Positions 18,025 through 27,195 of a DNA stretch of 62,500 bases are shown here, piece after piece. The notes beneath the pieces were generated by a model. It made no database searches and had not been told where the DNA came from. It worked only from the letters and a program-made list of their open reading frames with translations. A program made the position numbers and the translations under genes. This stretch comes from Segatella copri DSM 18205 (GTDB lineage: Bacteria > Bacteroidota > Bacteroidia > Bacteroidales > Bacteroidaceae), in the NCBI RefSeq assembly GCF_025151535.1, contig NZ_CP102288.1, positions 1 through 62,500 on the forward strand, in the 5' to 3' direction. How positions within the stretch are numbered: position 1 is the first letter of the stretch; each line of letters begins with the position of its first letter.

Positions 18025-18861
18025 TTAAGCCTCTTCTGCGTGGTTAGCTTCGTATGTCTGAGCAATTGAGTAACCTACCTCGTCGAGTGCGTATGTCAAC
18101 TTATCTACCTTGTTGGTGAATGTGTTGTAAGATACAACGGCACACCATGATGTCAAGATACCGAATGCGGTGTTGATCAACGCCTCAGAAATACCTACAG
18201 AAAGTGCTGCTGAGTCAGCGCCACCACCTTCACCCATGGCCTGGAATGACTTGATCATACCGGTTACTGTACCGAGAAGACCTGTCAAAGTACCAAGTGT
18301 TACGATTGTAGCGATGATAGGCAAGTTCATTGTCAAAGTTGGCATCTCCAACTGAGTTGCCTCCTCGTGAGCCTGCTGGATCTTAGCTACCTTCTGAGCC
18401 TTCTTCAAAGATGCGTTAGCACCAGACTCCATAGACTTGTAAGCGTTCAAAGAAGCCATAACAACGTTAGCTACTGTACCGCGCTGCTTGTTGCAGAGCT
18501 GCTCAGCCTTAGCGAAATCATTTGCGTTCAAAGCTGCCTTGATGTTTGCAACGAACTTAGGAAGAGCACCTGTACCTGTAGCGGTCTTAAGAGCCAACCA
18601 ACGCTCGATTGTCATAGCCAACACTGTGAGCAACAATGTGTGGATAACTGGTACGATTACACCACCTTTGTAGATAGTACCCCAAATGTCTGCTGGGTGA
18701 TCCTGTACACCTGGATCCTGGAAGTGCATGTCATTACCGAACCATGTGAAGAACAATGTGAATGCGATGATAGCACATACCACGATGATCCAGAATGCGC
18801 CTCTTACTCCCTGAAAGCCCTCAGACTTCTTAGCTGGGGCTGCTTGTTTTGTAGTTGCCAT
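18025..18861 (-). CDS. exbB: ExbB/TolQ/MotA-family proton channel protein
   Basis: The 278-residue protein has three hydrophobic segments: about 23-45, about 78-97, and a long pair at about 183-250 with IATIVTLGTLTGLLGTVTGM, the conserved glycine/threonine-rich ExbB helix. It is the first gene of the operon exbB-exbD-exbD-tonB-pstS-like-TPR, transcribed from the promoter at 18988. It forms the pentameric inner-membrane channel around ExbD. Confidence 0.94.
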   Translation of the reverse strand: MATTKQAAPAKKSEGFQGVRGAFWIIVVCAIIAFTLFFTWFGNDMHFQDPGVQDHPADIWGTIYKGGVIVPVIHTLLLTVLAMTIERWLALKTATGTGALPKFVANIKAALNANDFAKAEQLCNKQRGTVANVVMASLNAYKSMESGANASLKKAQKVAKIQQAHEEATQLEMPTLTMNLPIIATIVTLGTLTGLLGTVTGMIKSFQAMGEGGGADSAALSVGISEALINTAFGILTSWCAVVSYNTFTNKVDKLTYALDEVGYSIAQTYEANHAEEA

Positions 18862-18987
18862 AATTTTACTTTTTTTAAATTATTAGTTAATAAATTATTA
18901 ATATTTTCTTTTTTTTCTTTCTCGCTTCGTAGACCTTGAATGTGTCGTTTGTCAATAAACACAGTTGGGTTATCTATTTTGCATTGG

Positions 18988-18995
18988 CAAAGATA
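18988..18995 (-). promoter_or_regulatory. exbB: -7 box of the exbB operon
   Basis: CAAAGATA on the plus strand reads TATCTTTG on the minus strand, 127 bp upstream of the exbB ATG. The AT-rich leader between them carries no other gene. Confidence 0.7.
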
Positions 18996-19115
18996 ATAAA
19001 TTAAAGTTTACTATCAGCCTAATTAAGAAGTTTTAACGAGATATTGGCTTATTTTATACCATTATCTCGCATTTTTCTTACATTTTGACCCTTGAAAATG
19101 GTCTTTAAGCCATTT

Positions 19116-20309
19116 TTATTTCAACTTGCCCAAAGCTTCCTTGATGCGCTTGATAGCTTCAACGATGTTCTCGTCACTTGTTGCATAGCTCATGCGGAAA
19201 CAGTCTGGATCACCGAATGCGTCACCACCTACGGTGGCTACATGTGCTTCCTCGAGAAGGTACATGGCAAAGTCGGTTGAATTGTTGATGGTCTTCTCAC
19301 CATTGCTTTTGCCAAAGTAGCTGTTGCACTTAGGGAAGAGATAGAAGGCACCCTGTGGCATGTTTACCTCAAGGCCTGGAACCTCTTTAGCCAACTTTAC
19401 AATCAGGTTGCGGCGGCGCTCGAAAGCCACGCGCATTTCCTCTACTGCACTCTGGTCGAGTGTGTAGGCTGCTTCTGCTGCCTTCTGGCTGACAGAACAT
19501 GTACCGCTGGTATACTGTCCCTGGAGTTTGTTGCAGCCCTTGATAATCCATTCCGGACCAGCCAGGAAACCGATTCTCCATCCTGTCATGGCGTAAGCCT
19601 TAGATACACCATTGGCAATGATAACCTGCTCCTTCATGCCCGGTTCCTGAGCAATGCTGTGGTGCTTGCCGATATAATTGATGTGTTCGTAGATTTCATC
19701 TGCCAACACAAATACTTCAGGATGCTTCTTGAGTACTTCTGCCAGTGCAGCCAGTTCTTCCTTAGAGTATACGCTACCGGTAGGGTTGCTTGGAGAACAG
19801 AGAATGAGCATCTTGGTCTTCTCTGTAATGGCATTCTCCAACTGCTCTGCGGTCATCTTAAAGTCCTGATCGAAACCGGCATTCACAATGACCGGAGTAC
19901 CTCCTGCCAATTTCACCATCTGTGGATAACTTACCCAATATGGTGCAGGAATAATAACCTCGTCGCCTGGATTTACGAGTGCCAATACAGCGTTGCAGAC
20001 GCACTGCTTACCACCCGTACCAACGATTACTTCATTGGTAGTGTACTCCAAACCATTCTCGTTCTTTAATTTGGCTACAATTGCTTTTCGCAAGTCAGGA
20101 TAACCTGGTACTGGTGAATAACGGGAATAGTTCTCGTCAATAGCCTTCTTTGCTGCCTGTTTAATATTGTCAGGAGTGTTGAAGTCTGGTTCACCTACGC
20201 TCATGTTGATTACATCAATACCTTGAGCTTTCATTTCACTACTCTTCTGTGACATCGCCAGCGTTGCTGAAGGTGCCAATCTGTTTAAACGATCAGATAA
20301 TTGTGCCAT
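19116..20309 (-). CDS. aspC: Aspartate aminotransferase (class I, fold type I PLP enzyme)
   Basis: The ATG at 20309 (MAQLSDRLNRLAPSATL) gives 397 residues, the usual family length. The longer frame starting at 20342 would run into the -7 box and was rejected. Family motifs include INMSVGEPDF, YSRYSPVPGYPDLR, CSPSNPTGSVY and VSKAYAMTGWRIG, in which the Lys of SKAYAMTGWR binds pyridoxal phosphate. It interconverts aspartate and 2-oxoglutarate with oxaloacetate and glutamate. It is a single-gene unit. Confidence 0.92.
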   Translation of the reverse strand: MAQLSDRLNRLAPSATLAMSQKSSEMKAQGIDVINMSVGEPDFNTPDNIKQAAKKAIDENYSRYSPVPGYPDLRKAIVAKLKNENGLEYTTNEVIVGTGGKQCVCNAVLALVNPGDEVIIPAPYWVSYPQMVKLAGGTPVIVNAGFDQDFKMTAEQLENAITEKTKMLILCSPSNPTGSVYSKEELAALAEVLKKHPEVFVLADEIYEHINYIGKHHSIAQEPGMKEQVIIANGVSKAYAMTGWRIGFLAGPEWIIKGCNKLQGQYTSGTCSVSQKAAEAAYTLDQSAVEEMRVAFERRRNLIVKLAKEVPGLEVNMPQGAFYLFPKCNSYFGKSNGEKTINNSTDFAMYLLEEAHVATVGGDAFGDPDCFRMSYATSDENIVEAIKRIKEALGKLK

Positions 20310-20339
20310 AATTTTATTCTTATATTTGTTTATCGTGTG

Positions 20340-20347
20340 CAAAAGTA
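20340..20347 (-). promoter_or_regulatory. aspC: -7 box of aspC
   Basis: CAAAAGTA on the plus strand (TACTTTTG on the minus strand), 31 bp before the aspC ATG. Confidence 0.72.
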
Positions 20348-20421
20348 AGCAAATTATTTCTTTTTCGGAAGAAAATTGAGCATTATTTCATGTTTTGTAT
20401 TGAAATAATAACATAATTTTA

Positions 20422-21633
20422 TTATCCGAGGTGCAAAGTGTGCCCCATGCGGTCTCTCTTGGTCTTGAGATAACGCTCATTGTACTTGTTTGGTACAACC
20501 TCGATAGGTACATTTTCTACGATTTCCAAACCGTATGCTTCGAGACCTACGCGCTTTACCGGATTGTTGGTGAGCAGACGCATTTTGTGTACACCGAGAT
20601 GACGGAGCATCTGTGCACCGCAACCATAGTCGCGCTCGTCTGGCTTGAAACCGAGATGAGTATTGGCGTCAACGGTATCGTAGCCTTCTTCCTGAAGCTT
20701 GTAGGCTGCAATCTTGTTCATCAGACCGATGCCGCGTCCTTCCTGCTGCATGTAGACAACAACTCCCTTTCCTGCCTCGTCTATCATCTGCATGGCCTTG
20801 TGGAGCTGCTGACCGCAGTCACAACGCTTGCTGCCCAGAATGTCGCCAGTAGCGCAAGAAGAGTGAACACGGACCAGGATAGGCTCGTCTTCTTTCCATT
20901 CTCCCTTGATGAGTGCCATGTGTTCCAGACCATTGCTAGACTGGCGGAACGGAATGAGGCGGAAGTGGCCGTATTCTGTAGGCATGTCAACCTCTTCGCC
21001 CACTTCGATGAGTGATTCTTTCTTGAGTCGGTATTCTATCATGTCTTTAATAGAAATAACCTTGAGGTTCCATTCTTTTGCCATCTTCATCAGTTCAGGC
21101 AGGCGTGCCATGGTGCCGTCTTCATTCATGATTTCCATAAGTGCGCCTGCTGGATAGAGGCCTGCCATTTTACAAAGATCGATGGCTGCTTCTGTGTGTC
21201 CGCTTCTTCTTAATACTCCGTTATCTTGTGCGTAGAGCGGATTGATGTGACCCGGTCTGCCGAATGTCTGTGGAGTAGAGTTCGGGTCGGCAAGTGCTTT
21301 GATGGTTTCGGCACGGTCGTGTGCAGAAACACCGGTAGAGCAGCCTTCCAGTTTATCTACGGTTATGGTGAATGGTGTACCCAATACTGAGGTGTTCTCT
21401 GAAACCTGATGAGGCAAATCGAGCTCATCGCAGCGGCTCAGGGTGATAGGGGCACAGAGTACACCTCTTGCGTGTTTCAGCATGAAGTTTACTTTTTCTG
21501 CGTCTATCTTCTCTGCGGCAATGATGAGGTCGCCTTCGTTTTCGCGGTCTTCGTCATCAACAACAATGACGAACTTTCCTTCCTTGAAGTCTTTTACTGC
21601 ATCTTCGATGCTATTTAATTTGATTTCTGACAT
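20422..21633 (-). CDS. ribBA: Bifunctional 3,4-dihydroxy-2-butanone-4-phosphate synthase / GTP cyclohydrolase II
   Basis: The 403-residue protein fuses RibB (about 1-200, with [14 protein letters not shown] and the [11 protein letters not shown] block) to RibA (about 205-403, with zinc-binding [22 protein letters not shown] and the [14 protein letters not shown] region). It supplies both early branches of riboflavin synthesis. Both active sites look complete. It lies 28 bp after lptF/G and is probably cotranscribed with it. The gap holds one copy of the ACCTTATTATATA repeat. Confidence 0.95.
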   Translation of the reverse strand: MSEIKLNSIEDAVKDFKEGKFVIVVDDEDRENEGDLIIAAEKIDAEKVNFMLKHARGVLCAPITLSRCDELDLPHQVSENTSVLGTPFTITVDKLEGCSTGVSAHDRAETIKALADPNSTPQTFGRPGHINPLYAQDNGVLRRSGHTEAAIDLCKMAGLYPAGALMEIMNEDGTMARLPELMKMAKEWNLKVISIKDMIEYRLKKESLIEVGEEVDMPTEYGHFRLIPFRQSSNGLEHMALIKGEWKEDEPILVRVHSSCATGDILGSKRCDCGQQLHKAMQMIDEAGKGVVVYMQQEGRGIGLMNKIAAYKLQEEGYDTVDANTHLGFKPDERDYGCGAQMLRHLGVHKMRLLTNNPVKRVGLEAYGLEIVENVPIEVVPNKYNERYLKTKRDRMGHTLHLG

Positions 21634-21661
21634 GTTTGATACCTTATTATATAGTTACATT

Positions 21662-23560
21662 TTACTTTTTCTGTTCTTTAATCCGTTGGATGATGTCCGT
21701 ATTGGTCTGACTGATGACCTTGAGGTCACGGAACAAGCGCAGTCGGAATCGCCACATTCTCAAATATAGCAGTGTGCCCACAGGGAAAATGATGGCTGCA
21801 ATGATGTTGAGCCATTTCCGCTCGAATGGGCGTGTATGTGCCTTGACAGAAAGAACCGGATATTGGTTCATGTCGTGCAGGATATACTTGTTGGCGGTGT
21901 TGGTCAAATCTTCTATTACCTCTTCCAATTCTGCATTGATTCTTTCTATCTCATGATCAGGCTCGTATTTGAAGAATACATTGATGACGTTTGGAAGATG
22001 AACCAGTTTGTGTTCCTTATTATATAAGGTGATGTCTTGGTTGATTCTTTCCAGTTTCTCTGCATCCGTCTGATAATCCGGGTCGGTGATGATGACTTCC
22101 TTGCCGAAGTAATGGCGTTTCTGTCGTAAACCGAGCAGTTTCATGAAGAACTCTTTGTAAACATCCATATTGAATACGGAAGAGTCATTGGTTGCCTTGT
22201 AGGTTACGAAGATAGCCAAAGGCGTCAATACTGCCGGTGCAAGACCTTTACCGAACCAAATGGCCCACATGCCACTTCTAGACATTCTGTATCCTGTATT
22301 GTCGAGGATGAAGAAGACGATGAATACAAGTACGGAGATGACGACAGGGAAACCCAGTCCTCCTTTTCGGATGATGGCTCCTAATGGCGCTCCGATAAAG
22401 AAGAATATGAGACACGAAAGGGCTAGAGTGAACTTGTTGATAGCCTCAATCTTGTGCTGTCTTATCATGTAGTCTGCATCGCTCGTTGACATCGATTTGA
22501 AATCAAGGTCAGAAAGCTCCTGTTGTACGGTAGACTGTGCCTGGTTTACCGCCATGAGTTTCTTGTCCTGTGGCAACTTATTATATAAGGTGTCGAAAAT
22601 GAGTTTTTCGCCCTTCTTGATTTCTTTGAGAGAGTCCTTCTTGTTGATGCGCTGTGCACCTCCATAGAATCTCACGTTGGCTTCGTTCAGGTAGATTCTT
22701 CCGATAGAATCATATAATTGGTTGAGCGAATCGATGTCGTGGTTGATTTTTTCCAGACTTTTACCCTTTGCATTTCCTGAAAGCGAAGCTGCATCGGTCA
22801 TACTGAAGTCTCCATCAAAGTCGAGAATGATTTTTTTGGAAACGAAAGTCTCTCGTCTGTATGGTACGGCAGCAGTATTGGCAAGTGCACTGCTTTGCAT
22901 GTTCTCAAACCATTCTCCACTGTAGAGGCTCAGAACCAGATGCTTCTTTTCTGCTGTACTCTGGAGCATGCCAGAATCTGCCAATATGATGGCGGCATCT
23001 TCATAGCTGTCGGTCATGCGGTAAATCATGATGCCGTAAAGCTTTCCGGTTTTCAAATCCTTCTTCTGCACATAAAGGTTGCAGTTTGGAATACCATCAT
23101 AGAAGATTCCTTCCGGAATTTCCAGTTCCGGGCTTTTCTGTTTCATGGAAATCAGAAGTTGTGCCAGTTTCATGTTCGACTTAGGTCCCACATTGTTCTG
23201 GAAATAGAATGAGCCAAACATGATGATGATGGTGATGACGATGAGTGAGCGGAAAGCTTGCATCAGTGAAATGCCGGCAGCTTTGATGGCTGTAAGTTCC
23301 GAACTCTCGCCGAGATTACCGAACGTCATGAGTGAAGACAGGAGAATAGCCAAAGGCAGGGCCTGTGGTACGAGCATCAGACCCATGTACCAGAAAAATT
23401 GAGCCATCACGTCCATCGTGAGTCCCTTACCGATGAGTTCATCAATATATCTCCATAAGAACTGCATCATCAGCACAAACTGGCAGATGAAGAAAGTTCC
23501 CATGAAAAGGAGACCAAACTGCTTGGCAATAAATATGTCTAATTTCTTAATTCTAAGCAT
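21662..23560 (-). CDS. LptF/LptG (YjgP/YjgQ) family permease of the LPS exporter
   Basis: The 632-residue inner-membrane protein has N-terminal helices at about 15-35, 55-75 and 100-120, a large periplasmic beta-jellyroll region, then helices at about 375-470 (LALSCLIFFFIGAPLGAIIRKGG is the conserved YjgP block). A C-terminal extension with a late membrane segment (about 585-610) is normal for the Bacteroidota version. It would move lipopolysaccharide from the inner membrane together with LptB2 and a partner. Transcription starts at 23627 and probably continues into ribBA. Confidence 0.9.
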   Translation of the reverse strand: MLRIKKLDIFIAKQFGLLFMGTFFICQFVLMMQFLWRYIDELIGKGLTMDVMAQFFWYMGLMLVPQALPLAILLSSLMTFGNLGESSELTAIKAAGISLMQAFRSLIVITIIIMFGSFYFQNNVGPKSNMKLAQLLISMKQKSPELEIPEGIFYDGIPNCNLYVQKKDLKTGKLYGIMIYRMTDSYEDAAIILADSGMLQSTAEKKHLVLSLYSGEWFENMQSSALANTAAVPYRRETFVSKKIILDFDGDFSMTDAASLSGNAKGKSLEKINHDIDSLNQLYDSIGRIYLNEANVRFYGGAQRINKKDSLKEIKKGEKLIFDTLYNKLPQDKKLMAVNQAQSTVQQELSDLDFKSMSTSDADYMIRQHKIEAINKFTLALSCLIFFFIGAPLGAIIRKGGLGFPVVISVLVFIVFFILDNTGYRMSRSGMWAIWFGKGLAPAVLTPLAIFVTYKATNDSSVFNMDVYKEFFMKLLGLRQKRHYFGKEVIITDPDYQTDAEKLERINQDITLYNKEHKLVHLPNVINVFFKYEPDHEIERINAELEEVIEDLTNTANKYILHDMNQYPVLSVKAHTRPFERKWLNIIAAIIFPVGTLLYLRMWRFRLRLFRDLKVISQTNTDIIQRIKEQKK

Positions 23561-23626
23561 TTCAATATTCTGTTGTTTCAGACCTTTTCTTTATTTAAAA
23601 TCATAGCAGGTCTGTTATTCAGTGTG

Positions 23627-23634
23627 CAAAGGTA
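23627..23634 (-). promoter_or_regulatory. -7 box of the lptF/G-ribBA unit
   Basis: CAAAGGTA on the plus strand (TACCTTTG on the minus strand), 67 bp before the start codon. Confidence 0.68.
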
Positions 23635-23781
23635 ATATAAAAAAATAAGAAAACCTTTATTTTTCGTTTTTTTTATATATATAATTAGGTGAAAGTGGGG
23701 CTGGAATGTGAGAAAAATGAGAAAATAAAACTTTTTTTGAAAATTTCTGCCGAAAAATTTGTTCAATTCAAATAAATGTAT

Positions 23782-23789
23782 TACCTTTG
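23782..23789 (+). promoter_or_regulatory. -7 box of tRNA-Met
   Basis: TACCTTTG, 31 bp before the tRNA. Confidence 0.7.
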
Positions 23790-23820
23790 CACCCGCAAAT
23801 GAGAAATCAATTGCTTGGAT

Positions 23821-23894
23821 GGCGGGATAGCTCAGCTGGTTAGAGCGTCGGATTCATAATCCGGAGGTCGAGGGATCGTGGCCCCCTCCCGCTA
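23821..23894 (+). tRNA. tRNA-Met (CAT anticodon)
   Basis: The acceptor GGCGGGA pairs with TCCCGCT (last pair G-T). The D-stem is GCTC/GAGC, the anticodon stem TCGGA/TCCGG, and the loop TTCATAA carries CAT. No CCA is encoded. The T-arm is odd: GAGGG-ATCGTGG-CCCCC has one A-C mismatch and lacks the usual TTC start of the loop. A CAT anticodon could also belong to tRNA-Ile2; elongator Met is preferred. Confidence 0.88.
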
Positions 23895-23904
23895 CAAGAT
23901 GAGA

Positions 23905-23933
23905 GACATCAACTTTTTAGTTGATGTCTTTTT
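23905..23933 (+). terminator. Terminator of tRNA-Met
   Basis: GACATCAACT pairs with AGTTGATGTC around four T residues and is followed by a T run. Confidence 0.88.
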
Positions 23934-23945
23934 TATGCTCTAAAC

Positions 23946-24055
23946 TTTTCCACACTTATTCACTTCTCATAGAAAAGTTATCCACATATGTGTTGATAAC
24001 TATGTTATTCCGTTGGTTATCAGATGTTTTTCCTGTTGGTAACTGGTGTGGAAAA
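23946..24055. other. Cluster of DnaA-box-like sites in an AT-rich gap
   Basis: The gap between tRNA-Met and the regulator gene (23895-24234) holds TTTTCCACA (23946), TTATTCACT (23957), TTATCCACA (23978, a perfect box), and on the minus strand TTATCAACA (about 23989) and TTTTCCACA (24047). AT-rich sequence follows at 24100-24160. Genes to the left run leftward and most genes to the right run rightward. This could be a replication origin or a DnaA-binding site, but dnaA is not nearby. Confidence 0.35.
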
Positions 24056-24153
24056 GATAAATATGAAAGATTTCCTATGGTTTTCTTGGTGTTCTCAGAA
24101 CAAAATATTTGCAAAAAATTGACCAATGGGGCTAAAATACAAAAAAAAAGTTA

Positions 24154-24161
24154 TATATTTG
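24154..24161 (+). promoter_or_regulatory. -7 box of the hybrid two-component regulator
   Basis: TATATTTG, 74 bp before the chosen ATG. Confidence 0.55.
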
Positions 24162-24234
24162 CAGCGGTAAAGTTTTATTTTTAGGCATTTGTTGAATGCC
24201 TCTTCTTTATAAACATAGAAATTGTATAAGCTGT

Positions 24235-27042
24235 ATGAAACGAAAATTACACCTTATTATATATGTAGCGATTATTGTGTTGCTGACCGGTTGTGCTCAG
24301 AAACCTAGGAAGTTTGTCATTGGCGTATCCCAGTGTTCGGAAGATATCTGGCGCGATAAACTGAATGATGAACTGAAGATGGGCGAGTATCTCAACGATT
24401 CGCTTATCGTGAAACTGGCTTCTTCCAATGATGATAATGTGTTGCAGAATAAGCAAGTTAACCAGTTTATCGATGAGGGCGTAGATCTGCTTATCGTATC
24501 TCCTAATCAGCTGAGTGCTATATCCAAGTCGGTAGAGCGTGCTTACGATAAAGGTATTCCTGTGATTCTCTATGACAGGAAGACCAATTCTGATAAGTAT
24601 ACGGCATTTATCGGCTGCGATAACTATACGATTGGTAAATCGATGGGAACTTTTATCGCCCAGCAGCTTCAGGGAAAGGGCCGCATCGTTGAAATCAGCG
24701 GTTTGGAGGGCTCTTCGCCTGCTTTGGAGCGTCATCGTGGTTTTATGGATGCTATCAAGCCTTATCCTGGGTTACAGGTTGTAGCCTCGGAGGAAGGAAA
24801 CTGGAAAGAAGAGGGTGGAATCCAGGCGATGAAACGCATATTGAAACAGACACAGGACTTTGATTATGTCTTTGCCCATAATGACTGTCTTGCCTGGGGA
24901 GCTTATGTGGCTGCCCGCCAGATGAGGGTAAAGCGTAACTATAAGTATACCGGAGTAGACGGCATGGCTACCGAAGGTGGTGGTTTGGAACTTGTGCGCG
25001 ATGGTATTTTCGAAGCCTCTTATCTTTATCCTACCAAGGGTGACGAGGTCATAGCGCTTGCCATGAAGATATTGAAGCATCAGCCTTATGAGCGCGACAA
25101 TTATCTGAGCACTTCTATCATAACCCAGGCAAATGCTGCCCTTACATTGATGGAGGCTAGAGATACCGAGCGTCAGACGCACAATCTGAAGACTTTGCAT
25201 AAGCAGGTAAATCAGTATCTGTCTGATTATAACTCACAGAAAGTCATGCTCATAGGTCTGTGTCTGTTCCTGCTTGTTTGCCTTGCAGCTGCGGCTTTAA
25301 TTTTCAGAGGTTATCTGATAAAGATGAAACTGAACGAAACATTGGCTAAGACAAATGGCGAACTGAAGCGACTGAATGTAGAATTGGGTGAAAAGAATGA
25401 AGAATTGAAACGATTGAATGAGGAGGTCTTGGAACTCACTCATTCCCGTCTGGTATTCTTTACCAATATCAGCCATGAACTTCGCACGCCTTTAACCCTG
25501 ATAGCCGACCCGGTAGAGATGCTGCTCGAAGATACCGGCATCAGGGGCAAGAGTCGCGAACTCTTGAAAATGGTGCAGCGTAACGCCCTTGCTCTCCAAC
25601 AGTTAGTAAGTAACATACTTGATTTTCGTAAGATTCAGAATGGCAAGATGGAGTTGAAACTCTATCGCTTCGACATTGTGAAGACCTTGACGATGTGGGT
25701 GGGCGACTTCCAGCTTACTGCCGAGCGCAAGCAGATCAGACTGCATCTGGATGTTGATGACTTGAAAGGCAGCCATGAAATGATTGCCGATCAGGAGAAG
25801 ATTTCCCGTATCGTGTTCAATCTGTTGAGCAATGCCTTGAAATATACGCCTGCTGGTGGCGAAATCTTTGTTTCGCTGAAAGATGAAGGTACCAATCTCC
25901 GTCTTGATGTGAAAGATACGGGCAAGGGTATCTCGCAGGATGAGGCTGATAAGATCTTTGAACGCTTCTTCCAGGCCAAGGGTGCTGCCAGCGGTACGGG
26001 TATCGGTCTGGCTCTGGTGAAATCATTTGTAGAGTTGCATCATGGTGAGGCTAGGGTAGAAAGTGAACTGGGAAAGGGCTCTGATTTTATCGTTGTCATT
26101 CCTCGTGAGCAGGAGGGTGATTCACAAGTTATCCACAATGATGTGGATATTGTGGATAACTCTGTAAATGCTTCTGCGTCAACTGGTAAGAATGTTGTAG
26201 ATGAATCTGTTTTGCAATATATTGACGATGGAGACAGAAGTCGTGGAAAAGTTCAGCAGCTGGTAAGTGAGAATACCAATCGTCCTACTGTTCTGGTTAT
26301 TGATGATAATACCGATATCCGTCAGTATGAGCGTACACTTTTGCAGGATGAGTATATTGTTCTTGAGGCTGCTGATGGTAAAGAGGGTCTGGCTGTCGCC
26401 TTGAAAGAGGTGCCTGACCTGGTGATTTGCGATGTGATGATGCCTGTTATGGACGGATTGGAGTTGACAGAACAGCTGAAGACGAATACGGCTACCTCTC
26501 ATATCCCTGTTATTATGCTTACGGCGAAGAACCTGGAGGAGCATCGCGCAGAGGGTTATGAGCATGGAGCTGATTCCTATATTACTAAACCATTCCACAG
26601 CAAGGTGCTTCTCGCCCGTATCGAGAATCTCTTGCGACAGCGTCAGCTCCTGAAGAATCTTTATCAAGGTACTAAAGAGGCTGAGAAGGAGATTTCTGAG
26701 GCTCATCTGGAAGATCGTGACAAGCAGTTCCTCAGGCAGCTTCAAGCTATTATCCAACAGAATCTTTCTGATAGCGAGTTTGGAGTTGAGGATATGGGAC
26801 AGCAGATTGGTTTAAGCCGTGTACAGCTCTATCGCAAGGTGAAGGCGATGACTGGCTCTTCTGTTGTTGACTTACTCCGTAAGGCTCGCCTTGCCAAAGC
26901 TAGGCGTTTGCTCGAAACCCGGAGCATGAGTGTCTCTGAAGTAGCCTATGAAGTGGGTTTCTCAGCGCCGTCTTACTTCACAAAATGTTTCAAGGAAGAG
27001 TATGGAATGTTACCTGGTGATGTAGGTAATGTGATGAAATAG
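24235..27042 (+). CDS. Hybrid two-component system regulator with periplasmic sugar-binding sensor (fructan type)
   Basis: Start chosen at 24235 (MKRKLHLIIYVAIIVLLTGC, a signal sequence with lipobox), giving 935 residues. The longer frame from 24196 would add a non-signal-like stretch. Domains: LacI/RbsB-like periplasmic binding domain (about 25-310), one membrane helix (about 338-360), coiled coil (about 365-405), HisKA with H414 in NISHELRTPL, HATPase (about 510-620, GTGIGLALVKSF), receiver (about 690-805) with D733 in CDVMMPVMDG, and AraC DNA-binding domain (about 840-935). This architecture matches Bacteroides BT1754, which senses fructose and controls fructan genes. The nearby susC-susD-GH32-permease-fructokinase cluster fits that role. 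Two perfect DnaA-type nonamers lie in the kinase-receiver linker. Confidence 0.92.
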   Translation: MKRKLHLIIYVAIIVLLTGCAQKPRKFVIGVSQCSEDIWRDKLNDELKMGEYLNDSLIVKLASSNDDNVLQNKQVNQFIDEGVDLLIVSPNQLSAISKSVERAYDKGIPVILYDRKTNSDKYTAFIGCDNYTIGKSMGTFIAQQLQGKGRIVEISGLEGSSPALERHRGFMDAIKPYPGLQVVASEEGNWKEEGGIQAMKRILKQTQDFDYVFAHNDCLAWGAYVAARQMRVKRNYKYTGVDGMATEGGGLELVRDGIFEASYLYPTKGDEVIALAMKILKHQPYERDNYLSTSIITQANAALTLMEARDTERQTHNLKTLHKQVNQYLSDYNSQKVMLIGLCLFLLVCLAAAALIFRGYLIKMKLNETLAKTNGELKRLNVELGEKNEELKRLNEEVLELTHSRLVFFTNISHELRTPLTLIADPVEMLLEDTGIRGKSRELLKMVQRNALALQQLVSNILDFRKIQNGKMELKLYRFDIVKTLTMWVGDFQLTAERKQIRLHLDVDDLKGSHEMIADQEKISRIVFNLLSNALKYTPAGGEIFVSLKDEGTNLRLDVKDTGKGISQDEADKIFERFFQAKGAASGTGIGLALVKSFVELHHGEARVESELGKGSDFIVVIPREQEGDSQVIHNDVDIVDNSVNASASTGKNVVDESVLQYIDDGDRSRGKVQQLVSENTNRPTVLVIDDNTDIRQYERTLLQDEYIVLEAADGKEGLAVALKEVPDLVICDVMMPVMDGLELTEQLKTNTATSHIPVIMLTAKNLEEHRAEGYEHGADSYITKPFHSKVLLARIENLLRQRQLLKNLYQGTKEAEKEISEAHLEDRDKQFLRQLQAIIQQNLSDSEFGVEDMGQQIGLSRVQLYRKVKAMTGSSVVDLLRKARLAKARRLLETRSMSVSEVAYEVGFSAPSYFTKCFKEEYGMLPGDVGNVMK

Positions 27043-27093
27043 AGAGAAATACGCTATACCTGAAGTGTAAAATCTGTGAATATATGGATAAAA

Positions 27094-27189
27094 ATCGTTC
27101 ATTTCCTAGCATAAAAGGTACATTGTATCATTTTTATCACTCTTTGAACGATAATTATACCTGAGTTTTGCTGAAACTTACTATCTTTG
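27094..27189 (+). promoter_or_regulatory. Fructan-type operator and promoter with no gene behind it
   Basis: The -7 box TATCTTTG is at 27182-27189. GTATCAT (27125-27131) and GAACGAT (27146-27152) lie 21 bp apart, the second 36 bp before the box, exactly as at the fructan susC and permease promoters. An additional inverted ATCGTTCA is at 27094-27101. Confidence 0.65.
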
Positions 27190-27195
27190 CACCAG

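Noticed and set aside
19921..19929. Perfect DnaA-type nonamer in aspC, with others at 6593, 30014, 37930 and 38950
   Set aside because: TGTGGATAA codes for Val-Asp-Lys/Asn (or is forced by protein sequence) in these genes, so single copies carry no weight.
20422..21700. FMN riboswitch upstream of ribBA
   Set aside because: The 28-bp gap after lptF/G is too short and none of the conserved riboswitch blocks is there or before lptF/G.
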